The notes under the pieces were generated by a model. It saw only the letters and a list, made by a program, of their open reading frames with translations, searched no databases and was not told where the DNA came from. This document shows, one piece after another, positions 28,621 through 37,175 of a DNA stretch of 64,000 nt; within the stretch, counting starts at the first letter, position 1; the number at the start of each line of letters is the position of its first letter. The translations under genes were made by a program, and so were the position numbers. The DNA is from Actinacidiphila alni (GTDB taxonomy: Bacteria; Actinomycetota; Actinomycetes; Streptomycetales; Streptomycetaceae): NCBI RefSeq assembly GCF_900112845.1, contig NZ_FONG01000018.1, forward strand, positions 62,001 to 126,000. Reading direction: 5' to 3'.

Positions 28621-28838
28621 GCCCGACAGGGGCGCGGTGCCTTCGCGGAAGGCGTGGCACCGTGTCTTCAGGGGCGCGGGGAACTGCGCGCTCAGCCACC
28701 GCGGTGGTGCGGCTCAAAGACCCGCCCCAGTGGGGCAGACGCTGTCTGTTTCGCGACTACCGGGCCGGTGGGGGCGGGCCGCGCAGTTCCCCGCGCCCCT
28801 GACGGGGCACCCTCCTCCGCAGAGGCGCCCTGTCGGGC
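28621..28838. repeat. Large nested inverted repeat between glyA and sdaA
   Basis: Inner perfect 22-nt arms lie at 28669-28690 (CAGGGGCGCGGGGAACTGCG plus CG) and 28780-28801. Outer arms GCCCGACAGGGGCGC (28621-28635) and GCGCCCTGTCGGGC (28825-28838) pair with one bulge. The loop holds the 12-bp palindrome CCACCGCGGTGG (28696-28707). GGGGCGCGGGGAACTGCGCG is a sequence I recall as a dispersed intergenic repeat in Streptomyces. It fills most of the 308-nt gap and could act as a terminator or attenuator separating sdaA from the glycine riboswitch. Confidence 0.85.
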
Positions 28839-28910
28839 ACCCGCCCGACGAAGCTCGCCCCCAGCCGGGGGGACAACGGCGTCCCCCCGTACGTACAGGA
28901 GCCGTACCCG

Positions 28911-30296
28911 ATGGCCATCTCCGTCTTCGACCTCTTCTCCGTGGGCATAGGCCCGAGCAGCTCCCACACGGTGGGCCCCATGCGTGCCGCAGGCATCTTC
29001 GTGCACCGGCTGAAGAACGAGGGCCTGCTCGCGCACACCGCCTCGGTGCGCGCCGAACTGTTCGGGTCGCTGGGCGCGACCGGCCACGGCCACGGCACGC
29101 CGAAAGCGGTGCTGCTGGGCCTGGCGGGCCACTCGCCGCGCACGGTGGACGTGGAGACGGCCGACGACGAGGTCGCCGCCGTCCACGCCACCGGCAGGCT
29201 GAATCTGCTCGGCGCCCACGAGATCGCCTTCGACCCGGCGACACAGGTGGTGCTGCACCGCCGCAGGTCGCTGCCGTACCACGCCAACGGCATGACCCTC
29301 TTCGCGTACGACGCGGCCGGCGAACCGCTGCTGGAGAAGACGTACTACTCGGTCGGCGGCGGCTTCGTCGTGGACGAGGACGCGGTGGGCGAGGACCGGA
29401 TCAAGCTGGACGACACGGTGCTGCGCCACCCGTTCCGTACGGGTGACGAACTGCTGCGGCTGTGCCGCGAGACGGGCCTGTCGATCTCCGCGCTGATGCT
29501 GGAGAACGAGAAGGCGTGGCGCACCGAGGAGGAGATCCGCGCGGGCCTGCTGGACATCTGGCGCGTCATGCAGGCGTGCGTGCAGCGCGGCATGTCCCGC
29601 GAGGGCATCCTGCCCGGCGGCCTGAAGGTGCGCCGCCGCGCGGCCCAGTCCGCCCGCCAGCTGCGCGCCGAGGGCGACCCGGCCGCGCACGCGATGGAGT
29701 GGGTCACCCTCTACGCGATGGCCGTCAACGAGGAGAACGCGGCCGGCGGCCGGGTCGTCACCGCCCCCACCAACGGCGCCGCGGGCATCATCCCGGCCGT
29801 CCTCCACTACTACCTGAACTTCGTTGCCTCCCCCACCGCCTCCCCGGCCGAGCGGGAGGAGGCCGTCGTCCGCTATCTGCTCGCGGCGGGCGCGATCGGC
29901 ATGCTCTTCAAGGAGAACGCCTCGATCTCCGGCGCCGAGGTCGGCTGCCAGGGCGAGGTCGGCTCCGCCTGCTCCATGGCCGCGGGCGGCCTCGCCGAGA
30001 TCCTCGGCGGCTCCACCGAGCAGGTCGAGAACGCCGCCGAGATCGGCATGGAGCACAATCTCGGCCTGACCTGCGACCCGGTCGGCGGCCTCGTCCAGAT
30101 CCCGTGCATCGAGCGCAACGGCATGGCCGCGGTCAAGGCCGTCACCGCCGCCCGCCTGGCCATGCGCGGCGACGGCCGCCACCACGTCTCCCTCGACAAG
30201 GTCATCAAGACCATGAAGGAGACCGGCGCCGACATGAAGATCAAGTACAAGGAGACCGCGCGCGGCGGTCTCGCGGTGAACGTCATCGAGTGCTGA
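28911..30296 (+). CDS. sdaA: L-serine ammonia-lyase (iron-sulfur type, single chain)
   Basis: Deaminates L-serine to pyruvate and ammonia with a [4Fe-4S] cluster. The 461-residue protein carries both the beta domain (GIGPSSSHTVGPMRA at residues 12-26) and the alpha domain with cysteine clusters EVGCQGEVGSACSMAAGG and LTCDPVGGLVQIPCIERN. The ATG follows ACAGGAGCCG. It completes the pathway glycine to serine to pyruvate with the upstream genes. Confidence 0.97.
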   Translation: MAISVFDLFSVGIGPSSSHTVGPMRAAGIFVHRLKNEGLLAHTASVRAELFGSLGATGHGHGTPKAVLLGLAGHSPRTVDVETADDEVAAVHATGRLNLLGAHEIAFDPATQVVLHRRRSLPYHANGMTLFAYDAAGEPLLEKTYYSVGGGFVVDEDAVGEDRIKLDDTVLRHPFRTGDELLRLCRETGLSISALMLENEKAWRTEEEIRAGLLDIWRVMQACVQRGMSREGILPGGLKVRRRAAQSARQLRAEGDPAAHAMEWVTLYAMAVNEENAAGGRVVTAPTNGAAGIIPAVLHYYLNFVASPTASPAEREEAVVRYLLAAGAIGMLFKENASISGAEVGCQGEVGSACSMAAGGLAEILGGSTEQVENAAEIGMEHNLGLTCDPVGGLVQIPCIERNGMAAVKAVTAARLAMRGDGRHHVSLDKVIKTMKETGADMKIKYKETARGGLAVNVIEC

Positions 30297-30324
30297 CGCG
30301 CGCCCGCCCCCCGCTGGACCGCCC

Positions 30325-31344
30325 TCAGCGGCGGCGCAGTCGCGGGTCGAGGAGCGACGGCGGGGTGTCGTGCTTCTCCTCGGGGGCGAGGTCGGTGCCG
30401 GGCGGGACGATGGCGTCGATCGCGTCCAGGACGTCGGAGGTCAGTACGGTGTCGGCCGCGGCGAGCTGCGCGCGCAGGTGGTCGAGGGTGCGGGGGCCGA
30501 TCAGGGCGGCGGTCACGGCGGGGTGCGCGGTGACGAAGCCGAGGGCGAGCTGGATCATGGTCAGACCGGCCTCGTCGGCGACGGCGGCGAGCTGTTCGAC
30601 GGCGTCGAGGCGGGCGCGGTTGGCGGGCACGGCGAGGTCGAAGCGCTCGGGCATCATCGCGGCGCGGTGACCGGTGGCCGCCTGTCCCGCGCGGACCGCG
30701 CCGGACAGCCAGCCGGACGCCAGCGGGCTCCAGACGAGCACGCCGAGCCCGTACTCCTCGGTGACCGGCAGCACATGGGACTCGATGCCGCGCTGGAGGA
30801 CGGAGTAGCTGGGCTGCTCGGTGACATAGCGGCTCAGGCCGTGCTCACGGGCCGTCCACTGACCCTGGACGATGCGGTGGGCGGGGAAGGTCGAGGAGCC
30901 GAAGTAGCGGATCTTGCCCGCGCGTTGCAGGTCGGTGAGGGCGGACAGCGTCTCCTCGTCGCTGGTCGTGGGGTCCCAGCGGTGGATCTGGTAGAGGTCG
31001 ACATGATCGACGCCGAGGCGGCGCAGGCTGTTGTCGAGTTCGGTGACCAGCCAGCGGCGCGAGGCGCCCTGGTGATTGCGGTCGCCGCCCATCGGCATGC
31101 TCGCCTTGGTGGCGAGCACGATGTCGTCGCGGCGGCCCGCGATGGCCTTGCCGACCATCTCCTCGGACTCGCCCGCGCTGTACATGTCGGCGGTGTCGAT
31201 CACATTGATCCCGGCCTCCAGGGCCGCGTCGACGATGGCGTCCGCGTCCTGCTGCGTGGTCCGGGCGAGGGCGCCGAAATTCATCGCGCCGAGCGCGAGG
31301 GTGCTGACCTGCACGCCTGTGCGTCCCAAAGTGCGGTACTGCAT
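30325..31344 (-). CDS. Aldo/keto reductase
   Basis: A 339-residue NADPH-dependent aldo/keto reductase. The start MQYRTLGRTGVQVSTLALGAM is typical; catalytic residues are visible as Asp and Tyr in IDTADMYSAGESEEMVG, Lys in LATKAS and His in YQIHRWDP. It is divergent from a TetR-family gene with a shared palindromic operator (31404-31418), so that regulator probably controls it. The long in-frame region upstream of the chosen start is a shadow of the TetR gene. Confidence 0.9.
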   Translation of the reverse strand: MQYRTLGRTGVQVSTLALGAMNFGALARTTQQDADAIVDAALEAGINVIDTADMYSAGESEEMVGKAIAGRRDDIVLATKASMPMGGDRNHQGASRRWLVTELDNSLRRLGVDHVDLYQIHRWDPTTSDEETLSALTDLQRAGKIRYFGSSTFPAHRIVQGQWTAREHGLSRYVTEQPSYSVLQRGIESHVLPVTEEYGLGVLVWSPLASGWLSGAVRAGQAATGHRAAMMPERFDLAVPANRARLDAVEQLAAVADEAGLTMIQLALGFVTAHPAVTAALIGPRTLDHLRAQLAAADTVLTSDVLDAIDAIVPPGTDLAPEEKHDTPPSLLDPRLRRR

Positions 31345-31403
31345 GGTCTTCAGCCTCCATGACATCATGTGAATAAGCGGAACATCGCTCCGGAAAAACG
31401 ATA

Positions 31404-31418
31404 CGGAACCTTGTTCCG
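31404..31418. promoter_or_regulatory. Palindromic operator between aldo/keto reductase and TetR genes
   Basis: Perfect inverted repeat CGGAAC-CTT-GTTCCG. A second CGGAAC half-site followed by CCGG lies at 31378-31392. It is AT-rich compared with the flanks and 60 nt from the reductase start, as expected of a TetR-family operator. Confidence 0.65.
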
Positions 31419-31473
31419 GATAGCAAGCGACGGGTCGGCCCGAGAGGTGCGGCGCGGGAGGAAGGGCGGTCCG

Positions 31474-32151
31474 GTGACGGGCGAAGAGGGGCGTACGCGC
31501 GGGGGCGGTACGGGCGGTGACCGTAGGGGCGGGGTCCGTACGGACGAGGGCCGTACGGGCGCGGTCCCTACGGGCGAGGGGGCGGCGCCTGCCGGCCGGG
31601 CGAAGCGGGCGGACGCCCTGCGCAACAAGGAGACGCTGCTCGACGCGGCGGCCGCGGCCTTCGTCGCCTCGGGCGTGGAGGCGCCGGTGCGCGACATCGC
31701 GGCCCGTGCGGGCGTCGGCACCGGCACGATCTACCGGCACTTCCCGACCCGCGCGGACCTGATCATCGCCGTCTACCGGCACCAGGTCGAGGCGTGCGCC
31801 GAGGCCGGACCCGCGCTGCTGGCGGACGGCGTGCCGCCGTACGAGGCGCTGCGCCGCTGGGTGGATCTCTTTGTCGACTTCCTGATCACCAAGCACGGCC
31901 TGGCCGCCGCCCTGCACTCGGACGAGGCGGGGTTCGACGCGCTGCACACCTGGTTCCTGGACCGGCTGCTGCCGGTCTGCACCGAGCTGCTCGCCGCCGG
32001 GGTCGCGGCGGGCGAGACGCGCGCGGACATCGACGCGTACACCCTCATGCGGGGCGTCGGGAATCTCTGCATCGGGGTGGAGAACGACCCGCGGTACGAC
32101 GCGCGGCGGCTGGTCGGCATTCTCGTGGCGGGCCTGCGGGTACGGCGCTGA
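31474..32151 (+). CDS. TetR/AcrR family transcriptional regulator
   Basis: A 225-residue regulator with an N-terminal helix-turn-helix (VRDIAARAGVGTGTIYRHFP near residue 72) and a C-terminal TetR_C domain with HSDEAGFDALHTWF. The GTG at 31474 is chosen because it follows GGAGGAAG; an in-frame GTG at 31369 would place the palindromic operator inside the coding region. The first ~50 residues are Gly/Arg/Thr-rich and may be a poorly ordered tail. It probably represses the divergent aldo/keto reductase and itself. Confidence 0.88.
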   Translation: MTGEEGRTRGGGTGGDRRGGVRTDEGRTGAVPTGEGAAPAGRAKRADALRNKETLLDAAAAAFVASGVEAPVRDIAARAGVGTGTIYRHFPTRADLIIAVYRHQVEACAEAGPALLADGVPPYEALRRWVDLFVDFLITKHGLAAALHSDEAGFDALHTWFLDRLLPVCTELLAAGVAAGETRADIDAYTLMRGVGNLCIGVENDPRYDARRLVGILVAGLRVRR

Positions 32152-32225
32152 GCGGGGCCGGGGGCGCGCGGCGGCGCGGGGCGACGGCGGCGCACCGCAG
32201 ATGTACGGGCCTCGGGCAGCGCTAT

Positions 32226-32498
32226 TTGCGCAACGAACCGCAGCCGCAGCCGCCGGCCCGGGCGCGGGTCGCCTTCGAACTGACGGAGCTGCGGCCGGAC
32301 GAGCAGTGGGGGCCGAAGCGGGCGGCGCGCATCGTGGCGAAGGTGCGCGAGCGGCTCAGCAAGGAGGCGGGGATTCCCGGTCTGCTGGAGGAGGAGGTGC
32401 CGCCGCCGGTCGGCAACGCGCTCAACCACAACCTCCTCACGCATCCGCTGGTCACGACCACGATCGTGAAGGAGGACCTGCGGATACTGGGCGGCTGA
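32226..32498 (+). CDS. Small hypothetical protein
   Basis: About 90 residues from a possible TTG start at 32226. The C-terminal two thirds (ARVAFELTELRPDEQWGPKRA to VTTTIVKEDLRILGG) has natural protein composition, with mixed hydrophobic, charged and Asn/His residues, unlike the Arg/Gly/Ala-rich shadow frames around it. No ATG or GTG lies in frame between the tetR stop and this point, so the start is uncertain. No domain recognised. Its stop is 7 nt from the stop of the convergent aldolase-like gene. Confidence 0.45.
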   Translation: MRNEPQPQPPARARVAFELTELRPDEQWGPKRAARIVAKVRERLSKEAGIPGLLEEEVPPPVGNALNHNLLTHPLVTTTIVKEDLRILGG

Positions 32499-32505
32499 GG
32501 CGGCG

Positions 32506-33354
32506 TCAGGCGCGAGCGGGGAGCGGGGTGTTGACGGGGGCGCCGGCCGAAGTGCCCGGTGCGGCGGGGGTGTTCAGCGTGCGGACGATCCGGGCGACGG
32601 CCGCGGTCATGGCGCGGCGGCCCTCGCGGAGGTAGACCCGGGGATCGGTGCTGTCGTCCAGAGCGAGCCGGGCCCGTACGGCCGCGGTCATCGCCCGGTC
32701 GAGGCCGGCGCCGACGGTGACCTTGGCTATGCCCTCGGCCGCCGCGAGTCCGAGGTCGTGGTCGCTGCCGCCGGGGGTGTCGCGCAGCACGAGGGGGAGG
32801 TCGAGGGCGGCGCGCAGCCGGGCGAGCAGCCCGCGGTCGGGGCGGGCGCCGAGCGGGACGGTGAGCGCGTCCACCCCGGTGGCGGCGGCGAAGGCCCGGG
32901 CGGCGGCGGGGTCGCAGGCCGCCGCTCCCGCCGTCGCGGGCACCGCATCGGCCTCGATCCAGAGATTCTGCTCGTGCGCCCACTGCGCCGCGTCCCGGGT
33001 CACCGCGACGTTCCGCCCGTACGGCAGCCGGGCCGCGTCGTACATGATCGAGCTGAAGCCGCAGTGCGCGGCCTGTGCGAGCAGTGCCGTGCGGCGCACC
33101 TTGTCCAGGTGCAGGGCGACCGGTACGGCGGCCGACCGCGCGGCCTCCGCGGCGGCGCGGGCCAGCGGCAGCAGCCGCCCGTCGTCGTACTGCACGACGC
33201 TCTCGCTGACCTGGATGATCACCGGGGCGCCCACCGACTCCGCGCCCTCGACGACGGCCTGCACGTGTTCCAAGGTGATCGCGTCGAAGGCCGCGATGGT
33301 GCGGTGCTCGACGGCGGCGGCGGTGATCAGCGCGCGGGCGGCTGCAAGAGGCAT
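32506..33354 (-). CDS. Class II aldolase-fold protein lacking the zinc ligands
   Basis: A 282-residue homologue of class II fructose/tagatose-bisphosphate aldolases (KbaY/GatY/FbaA). The fold markers are kept: FDAITLEHVQAVVEGAE, VALHLD, GFSSIMYDAARLPYGRNV, GVDALTVPLG and DPRVYLREGRRAM. However, each zinc-binding histidine seems lost: canonical HLDH reads HLDK (Lys85), the GTAHG/SSHA site reads LGARPD, and VLHGGSG reads VLRDTPGG. The EAELG motif reads EADAV. Normal aldolase chemistry is therefore unlikely. It is divergent from a DeoR regulator and shares its promoter region. Confidence 0.82.
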   Translation of the reverse strand: MPLAAARALITAAAVEHRTIAAFDAITLEHVQAVVEGAESVGAPVIIQVSESVVQYDDGRLLPLARAAAEAARSAAVPVALHLDKVRRTALLAQAAHCGFSSIMYDAARLPYGRNVAVTRDAAQWAHEQNLWIEADAVPATAGAAACDPAAARAFAAATGVDALTVPLGARPDRGLLARLRAALDLPLVLRDTPGGSDHDLGLAAAEGIAKVTVGAGLDRAMTAAVRARLALDDSTDPRVYLREGRRAMTAAVARIVRTLNTPAAPGTSAGAPVNTPLPARA

Positions 33355-33380
33355 GGCGTGGCTTCTCCCCGACTCACGGC

Positions 33381-33430
33381 AATGCTTGTAATTGCACCAT
33401 ACTCCGCACAATCAAACAGTTTCAAGCATT
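33381..33430. promoter_or_regulatory. Inverted repeat in the aldolase-like/DeoR divergent promoter
   Basis: Perfect 8-bp arms AATGCTTG (33381-33388) and CAAGCATT (33423-33430) flank an AT-rich core with TGTAATTGCA and CAATCAAACAGTTT. It lies 27 nt upstream of the aldolase-like start and about 90 nt from the DeoR start. It is the obvious candidate operator for the DeoR protein. Confidence 0.55.
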
Positions 33431-33521
33431 CGGGGTGCGCGCAGCCCGCACGCCTGTGCGCGCGGCGTCCATGTGCCACGCTGGACCGCGCACGATCATG
33501 CAGCCGATGAGGAGAACGCCC

Positions 33522-34310
33522 GTGTCCCGCGACGCCCGGTGGACCGCACTACTGGATCTGCTGGCCGAACACGGCCGCGTGGAGGTGGAGGAGGTCGCGA
33601 CGACCCTCGATGTCTCCACCGCCACCATCCGCCGCGACCTGGACCAGCTCGCCGAGCAGCAGATGCTCACCCGCACCCGCGGCGGCGCCGTCGCGCACGG
33701 CGTCTCCTACGAGCTGCCGCTGCGCTACAAAACGGCCCGGCACGCCTCCCAGAAGCAGCGGATCGGCCGCGCCGCCGCCTCCCTCGTCGCCCTCGGCGAC
33801 GTCGTCGGCCTGACCGGCGGCACCACGACCACCGAGGTCGCCCGCGCCCTCGCCCTGCGCGGCGACGTCACCGCCGACGGCGCCCGCCAGCCCGCGCTCA
33901 CCGTCGTCACCAACGCGCTCAACATCGCCAACGAGCTGGTCATCCGCCCGCAGATCAAGATCGTGGTGACCGGCGGCGTCGCCCGCCCCCAGTCCTACGA
34001 ACTCACCGGCCCGCTCGCCCGCGGCGTCCTCCAGGAGATCATCCTGGACATCGCCGTCCTCGGCATCGACGCTCTCGACCCCGCCCAGGGCGTCTACGCC
34101 CACCACGAGGACGAGGCCAGCATCAACCGCCTCCTCGCCGAACGCGCCCAACGCGTCGTCATCGCCGCCGACTCCTCCAAAATCGGCCGCCGCGCCTTCG
34201 CCCGCGTCTGCGGCCTCGACACCATCGACACCCTGATCACCGACGACGCCATCCCCCCGGAAACCGTCGCGGCCTTCGAAGAAGCCGGCATCACGGTCAC
34301 CATCACCTGA
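33522..34310 (+). CDS. DeoR/GlpR family sugar-responsive regulator
   Basis: A 262-residue regulator with a DeoR helix-turn-helix (VEEVATTLDVSTATIRRDLDQL near residues 20-41) and a C-terminal sugar-phosphate-sensing DeoRC domain (GDVVGLTGGTTTTEVARAL, LDIAVLGIDALDPAQGVYAHHEDEA). The GTG at 33522 has a GAGGAG 7 nt upstream. In-frame ATG codons at 33498 and 33507 are alternatives. It probably controls the divergent aldolase-like gene in response to a phosphorylated sugar. Confidence 0.9.
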   Translation: MSRDARWTALLDLLAEHGRVEVEEVATTLDVSTATIRRDLDQLAEQQMLTRTRGGAVAHGVSYELPLRYKTARHASQKQRIGRAAASLVALGDVVGLTGGTTTTEVARALALRGDVTADGARQPALTVVTNALNIANELVIRPQIKIVVTGGVARPQSYELTGPLARGVLQEIILDIAVLGIDALDPAQGVYAHHEDEASINRLLAERAQRVVIAADSSKIGRRAFARVCGLDTIDTLITDDAIPPETVAAFEEAGITVTIT

Positions 34311-34591
34311 CACCGCCGCCTACGCTTCCGCGCTCACGCGAGGGCGGCCAGGTCCTCGATCGCGTTCCCGGGGCGGACGCGGTCGGCGGGCGCGGTCGAC
34401 GGAACCGGGCACGGGGGAACACGTCGTTGGGAACTACCCAGATTTAACCTTTCCGCTCCTTCTGCGGCGAGGTCTACGCGCGTATCTTGAGCCGGATCGT
34501 GTACGCCGTTCCGCGGGATGACGTGCCGTCATGGGACGACGTATGGACGCATGGACGTATTCATCGCACCGCACGAAGGAGAAACCCTCCG

Positions 34592-37066
34592 GTGTCGCAC
34601 ATCTTCGGGGCTGCGCCCCGCCCTGTCAGACCCGGTAGTGCCGGGCAACGCAAGCGGCTGGTCACGGTCGGGATAGCCGGCGCGGTGGTGCTGGCGGCCG
34701 TGGGCGTGCATTCGGCGTTCGCGACGCCGTCGGCCGATGCCGTGGTGTCCGAGGTGTACGGAGGCGGCGGGAATTCCGGCGCGACGTATACGAACGACTT
34801 CATCGAGCTGGCCAACTCCGGCGGCGCGCCGCTGGATCTGAGCGGGTACAGCGTGCAGTACCTGCCGGGCGCGCCGACGCCGACGTCGAAGTGGCAGGTG
34901 ACCCCGCTGACCGGGACGCTCGGCGCGGGCGCGCGGTATCTGGTGCAGGAGTCGGCCGGGACCGGCGGCGGCACCCCGCTGCCGACGCCCGACGCGACGG
35001 GCGCGATCAACATGTCCGGCACGACCGGCACGGTCGCCCTGGTGCACGGCACCGACCCGCTGACCTGCGTGACCGCCGCGGACTGCGCGGCCGACGGCAG
35101 CATCCGCGACCTGGTCGGCTACGGCACCGCCGTGGTGCACGAGGGCAGCGGCCCGGCTGCCGGCGCGAGCAACAGCGCCTCGGTGGCCCGCACCACCCTC
35201 ACCGACTCCGACGACAACGCCGCGGACTTCACCGCCGGCACCCCGACCCCGGGCACCGCGGGCGACGGCGGCGGCGGTACGACGCCCCCGACCACTCCCC
35301 CGACGACACCGCCCACCACGCCCCCGGCAGGCGTCGCGGCGAAGATCCACGACATCCAGGGCGACACCCGGCTCTCCCCGCTTGCGGGCAAGAACGTCAC
35401 CGACGTGACCGGCATCGTCACGGGCGTGCGGGACTTCGGCTCCTCGCGCGGCTACTGGGTGCAGGACCCGAAGGCCGACGACAATCCCCGCACCAGCGAG
35501 GGCATCTTCGTCTTCACCGGCTCCACCAGCCCCGCGGTCAAGGTCGGCGACAGCGTCTCGCTCGCGGCCACCGTGCAGGACTACTACCCCGGCGGCGCGA
35601 CCACCGGTGTGCAGCCGGTCACCGAGCTGACCAAGGCCACCGCCACCGTGCTCTCCAGCGGCAACGCGCTGCCCGCGCCCGTGGTGCTGGACAAGAAGAG
35701 CGTGCCGGACGCCTTCGTGCCGAGCGCCGGCGGCGGCACCATCGAGAATCTGCCGCTGCGCCCCGACGAGTTCGCGCTGGACCTCTACGCCTCGCTCGAG
35801 GGCATGAACGTGCAGATCGGCGACAGCCGCGTGGTCGGCGCCACCGACCCGTACTCCGAGCTGTGGGTCACGCTCAAGGCGGACCAGAACAGGACGAAGC
35901 GCGGCGGCACCCTCTACACCGGCTACGACGACCCCAACTCCGGCCGTCTGATGGTGCAGTCGCTGATCCCGACCGCCACCGCGGCCTTCCCGGTGGCGAA
36001 TGTCGGCGACACTCTGCGCGGCACCACGACCGGCCCGCTGGACTACAACCAGTACGCGGGCACGTACGCGCTCCAGGCCCGCACCATCGGCACGGTCAAG
36101 AGCGGCGGCATCCGGCCCGAGGTGACCGACAAGGCCAAGTCGAACGAGGCGGCCATCGCCACGTACAACGTGGAGAATCTGGCGCCGGGCAACCCGCAGT
36201 CGAAGTTCGACGCGCTCGCCAAGGGCCTGGTCACCAACCTCCGTTCGCCCGACATCGTGGCGCTGGAGGAGATCCAGGACAACAACGGCGCCACCGACGA
36301 CGGCACCGTCGCCGCGGACCAGACGCTGACCAAGCTGACCGACGCGATCGTGGCGGCCGGCGGCCCGCGCTACCAGTGGCGCGAGATCGACCCGGTCAAC
36401 GACAAGGACGGCGGTGAGCCCGGCGGCAACATCCGCTCGGTCTTCCTGTTCAACCCCGACCGGGTGAGCTTCGTGGACCGCCCCGGCGGCGACGCGACCA
36501 CCGCGGTCGGCGTCACGGGCACCGGCGACAACACCGCGCTGACCGCCTCGCCCGGCCGGATCGCGCCCAACGACCCGGCGTGGAACAGCAGCCGCAAGCC
36601 GCTGGTCGGCGAATTCCTCTTCCGCGGCCAGAAGCTGTTCGTGATCGCGAACCACTTCAACAGCAAGGGCGGCGACCAGGGCATCGACAGCCGTTTCCAG
36701 CCGCCGGTGCGCAGCTCCGAGGTGCAGCGCAACCGCCAGGCGATCCTGGAGCACGACTTCGTGCAGCAGATCGAGAAGGCCGACAAGCACGCCGACGTGG
36801 TGGTGCTCGGCGACCTGAACGACTACCAGTTCTCGCCCGCCGTCCAGGCCCTCACCGGCAACGGCACGGTCCTCACCGACCTGGTCAACACGCTGTCGAA
36901 GTCCGAGCGTTACTCGTACGTGTACGAGGGCAACTCGCAGGTGCTCGACCACATCCTGGTCAGCCCGGACCTCAAGCACGTGGACTACGACGTGGTGCAC
37001 ATCAACTCGGAGTTCGCCAACCAGACGAGCGACCACGACCCGCAGGTGGTCCGGCTGAAGCCGTAA
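34592..37066 (+). CDS. Secreted ExeM/NucH-type nuclease with lamin-tail domain
   Basis: An 824-residue exported protein. A Sec-type signal (KRLVTVGIAGAVVLAAVGVHSAFA, residues ~28-48) is followed by a lamin-tail domain (VVSEVYGGGGNSGATYTNDFIELANSG), a Thr/Pro linker (TTPPTTPPTTPP near residue 235), an OB-like domain, and a C-terminal endonuclease/exonuclease/phosphatase domain from about residue 519 (AIATYNVENLAPGN, ANHFNSKGGDQG, LGDLNDYQ, TSDHDPQVV). It should degrade extracellular DNA or RNA. The GTG at 34592 follows GAAGGAGAAAC. A phosphate-scavenging role fits the alkaline phosphatase gene immediately downstream. Confidence 0.88.
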   Translation: MSHIFGAAPRPVRPGSAGQRKRLVTVGIAGAVVLAAVGVHSAFATPSADAVVSEVYGGGGNSGATYTNDFIELANSGGAPLDLSGYSVQYLPGAPTPTSKWQVTPLTGTLGAGARYLVQESAGTGGGTPLPTPDATGAINMSGTTGTVALVHGTDPLTCVTAADCAADGSIRDLVGYGTAVVHEGSGPAAGASNSASVARTTLTDSDDNAADFTAGTPTPGTAGDGGGGTTPPTTPPTTPPTTPPAGVAAKIHDIQGDTRLSPLAGKNVTDVTGIVTGVRDFGSSRGYWVQDPKADDNPRTSEGIFVFTGSTSPAVKVGDSVSLAATVQDYYPGGATTGVQPVTELTKATATVLSSGNALPAPVVLDKKSVPDAFVPSAGGGTIENLPLRPDEFALDLYASLEGMNVQIGDSRVVGATDPYSELWVTLKADQNRTKRGGTLYTGYDDPNSGRLMVQSLIPTATAAFPVANVGDTLRGTTTGPLDYNQYAGTYALQARTIGTVKSGGIRPEVTDKAKSNEAAIATYNVENLAPGNPQSKFDALAKGLVTNLRSPDIVALEEIQDNNGATDDGTVAADQTLTKLTDAIVAAGGPRYQWREIDPVNDKDGGEPGGNIRSVFLFNPDRVSFVDRPGGDATTAVGVTGTGDNTALTASPGRIAPNDPAWNSSRKPLVGEFLFRGQKLFVIANHFNSKGGDQGIDSRFQPPVRSSEVQRNRQAILEHDFVQQIEKADKHADVVVLGDLNDYQFSPAVQALTGNGTVLTDLVNTLSKSERYSYVYEGNSQVLDHILVSPDLKHVDYDVVHINSEFANQTSDHDPQVVRLKP

Positions 37067-37080
37067 CACTCCCTGTACGT

Positions 37081-37116
37081 GTGAGGGGGCGGGCCCGGCG
37101 GGGTCCGCCCCCTCAC
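37081..37116. terminator. Terminator after the nuclease gene
   Basis: Perfect 12-bp arms GTGAGGGGGCGG (37081-37092) and CCGCCCCCTCAC (37105-37116), followed by GCTTTCC, 15 nt after the nuclease stop. Typical rho-independent-like hairpin of high-GC actinobacteria. Confidence 0.8.
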
Positions 37117-37175
37117 GCTTTCCCCGGCTTGCTCCGGTTTACCCCGAACAGACGCTCGCTTTGCGCCTCCTTGAC

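Noticed and set aside
31369..31473. Earlier GTG start for the TetR gene.
   Set aside because: It would put the palindromic operator inside the coding sequence, while GGAGGAAG directly precedes the GTG at 31474.
34321..34430. A minus-strand frame ending RVRPGNAIEDLAALA followed by a stop, looking like a protein C-terminus.
   Set aside because: Too short and without an upstream body or homology that I can name; kept only as a possible remnant between the DeoR and nuclease genes.
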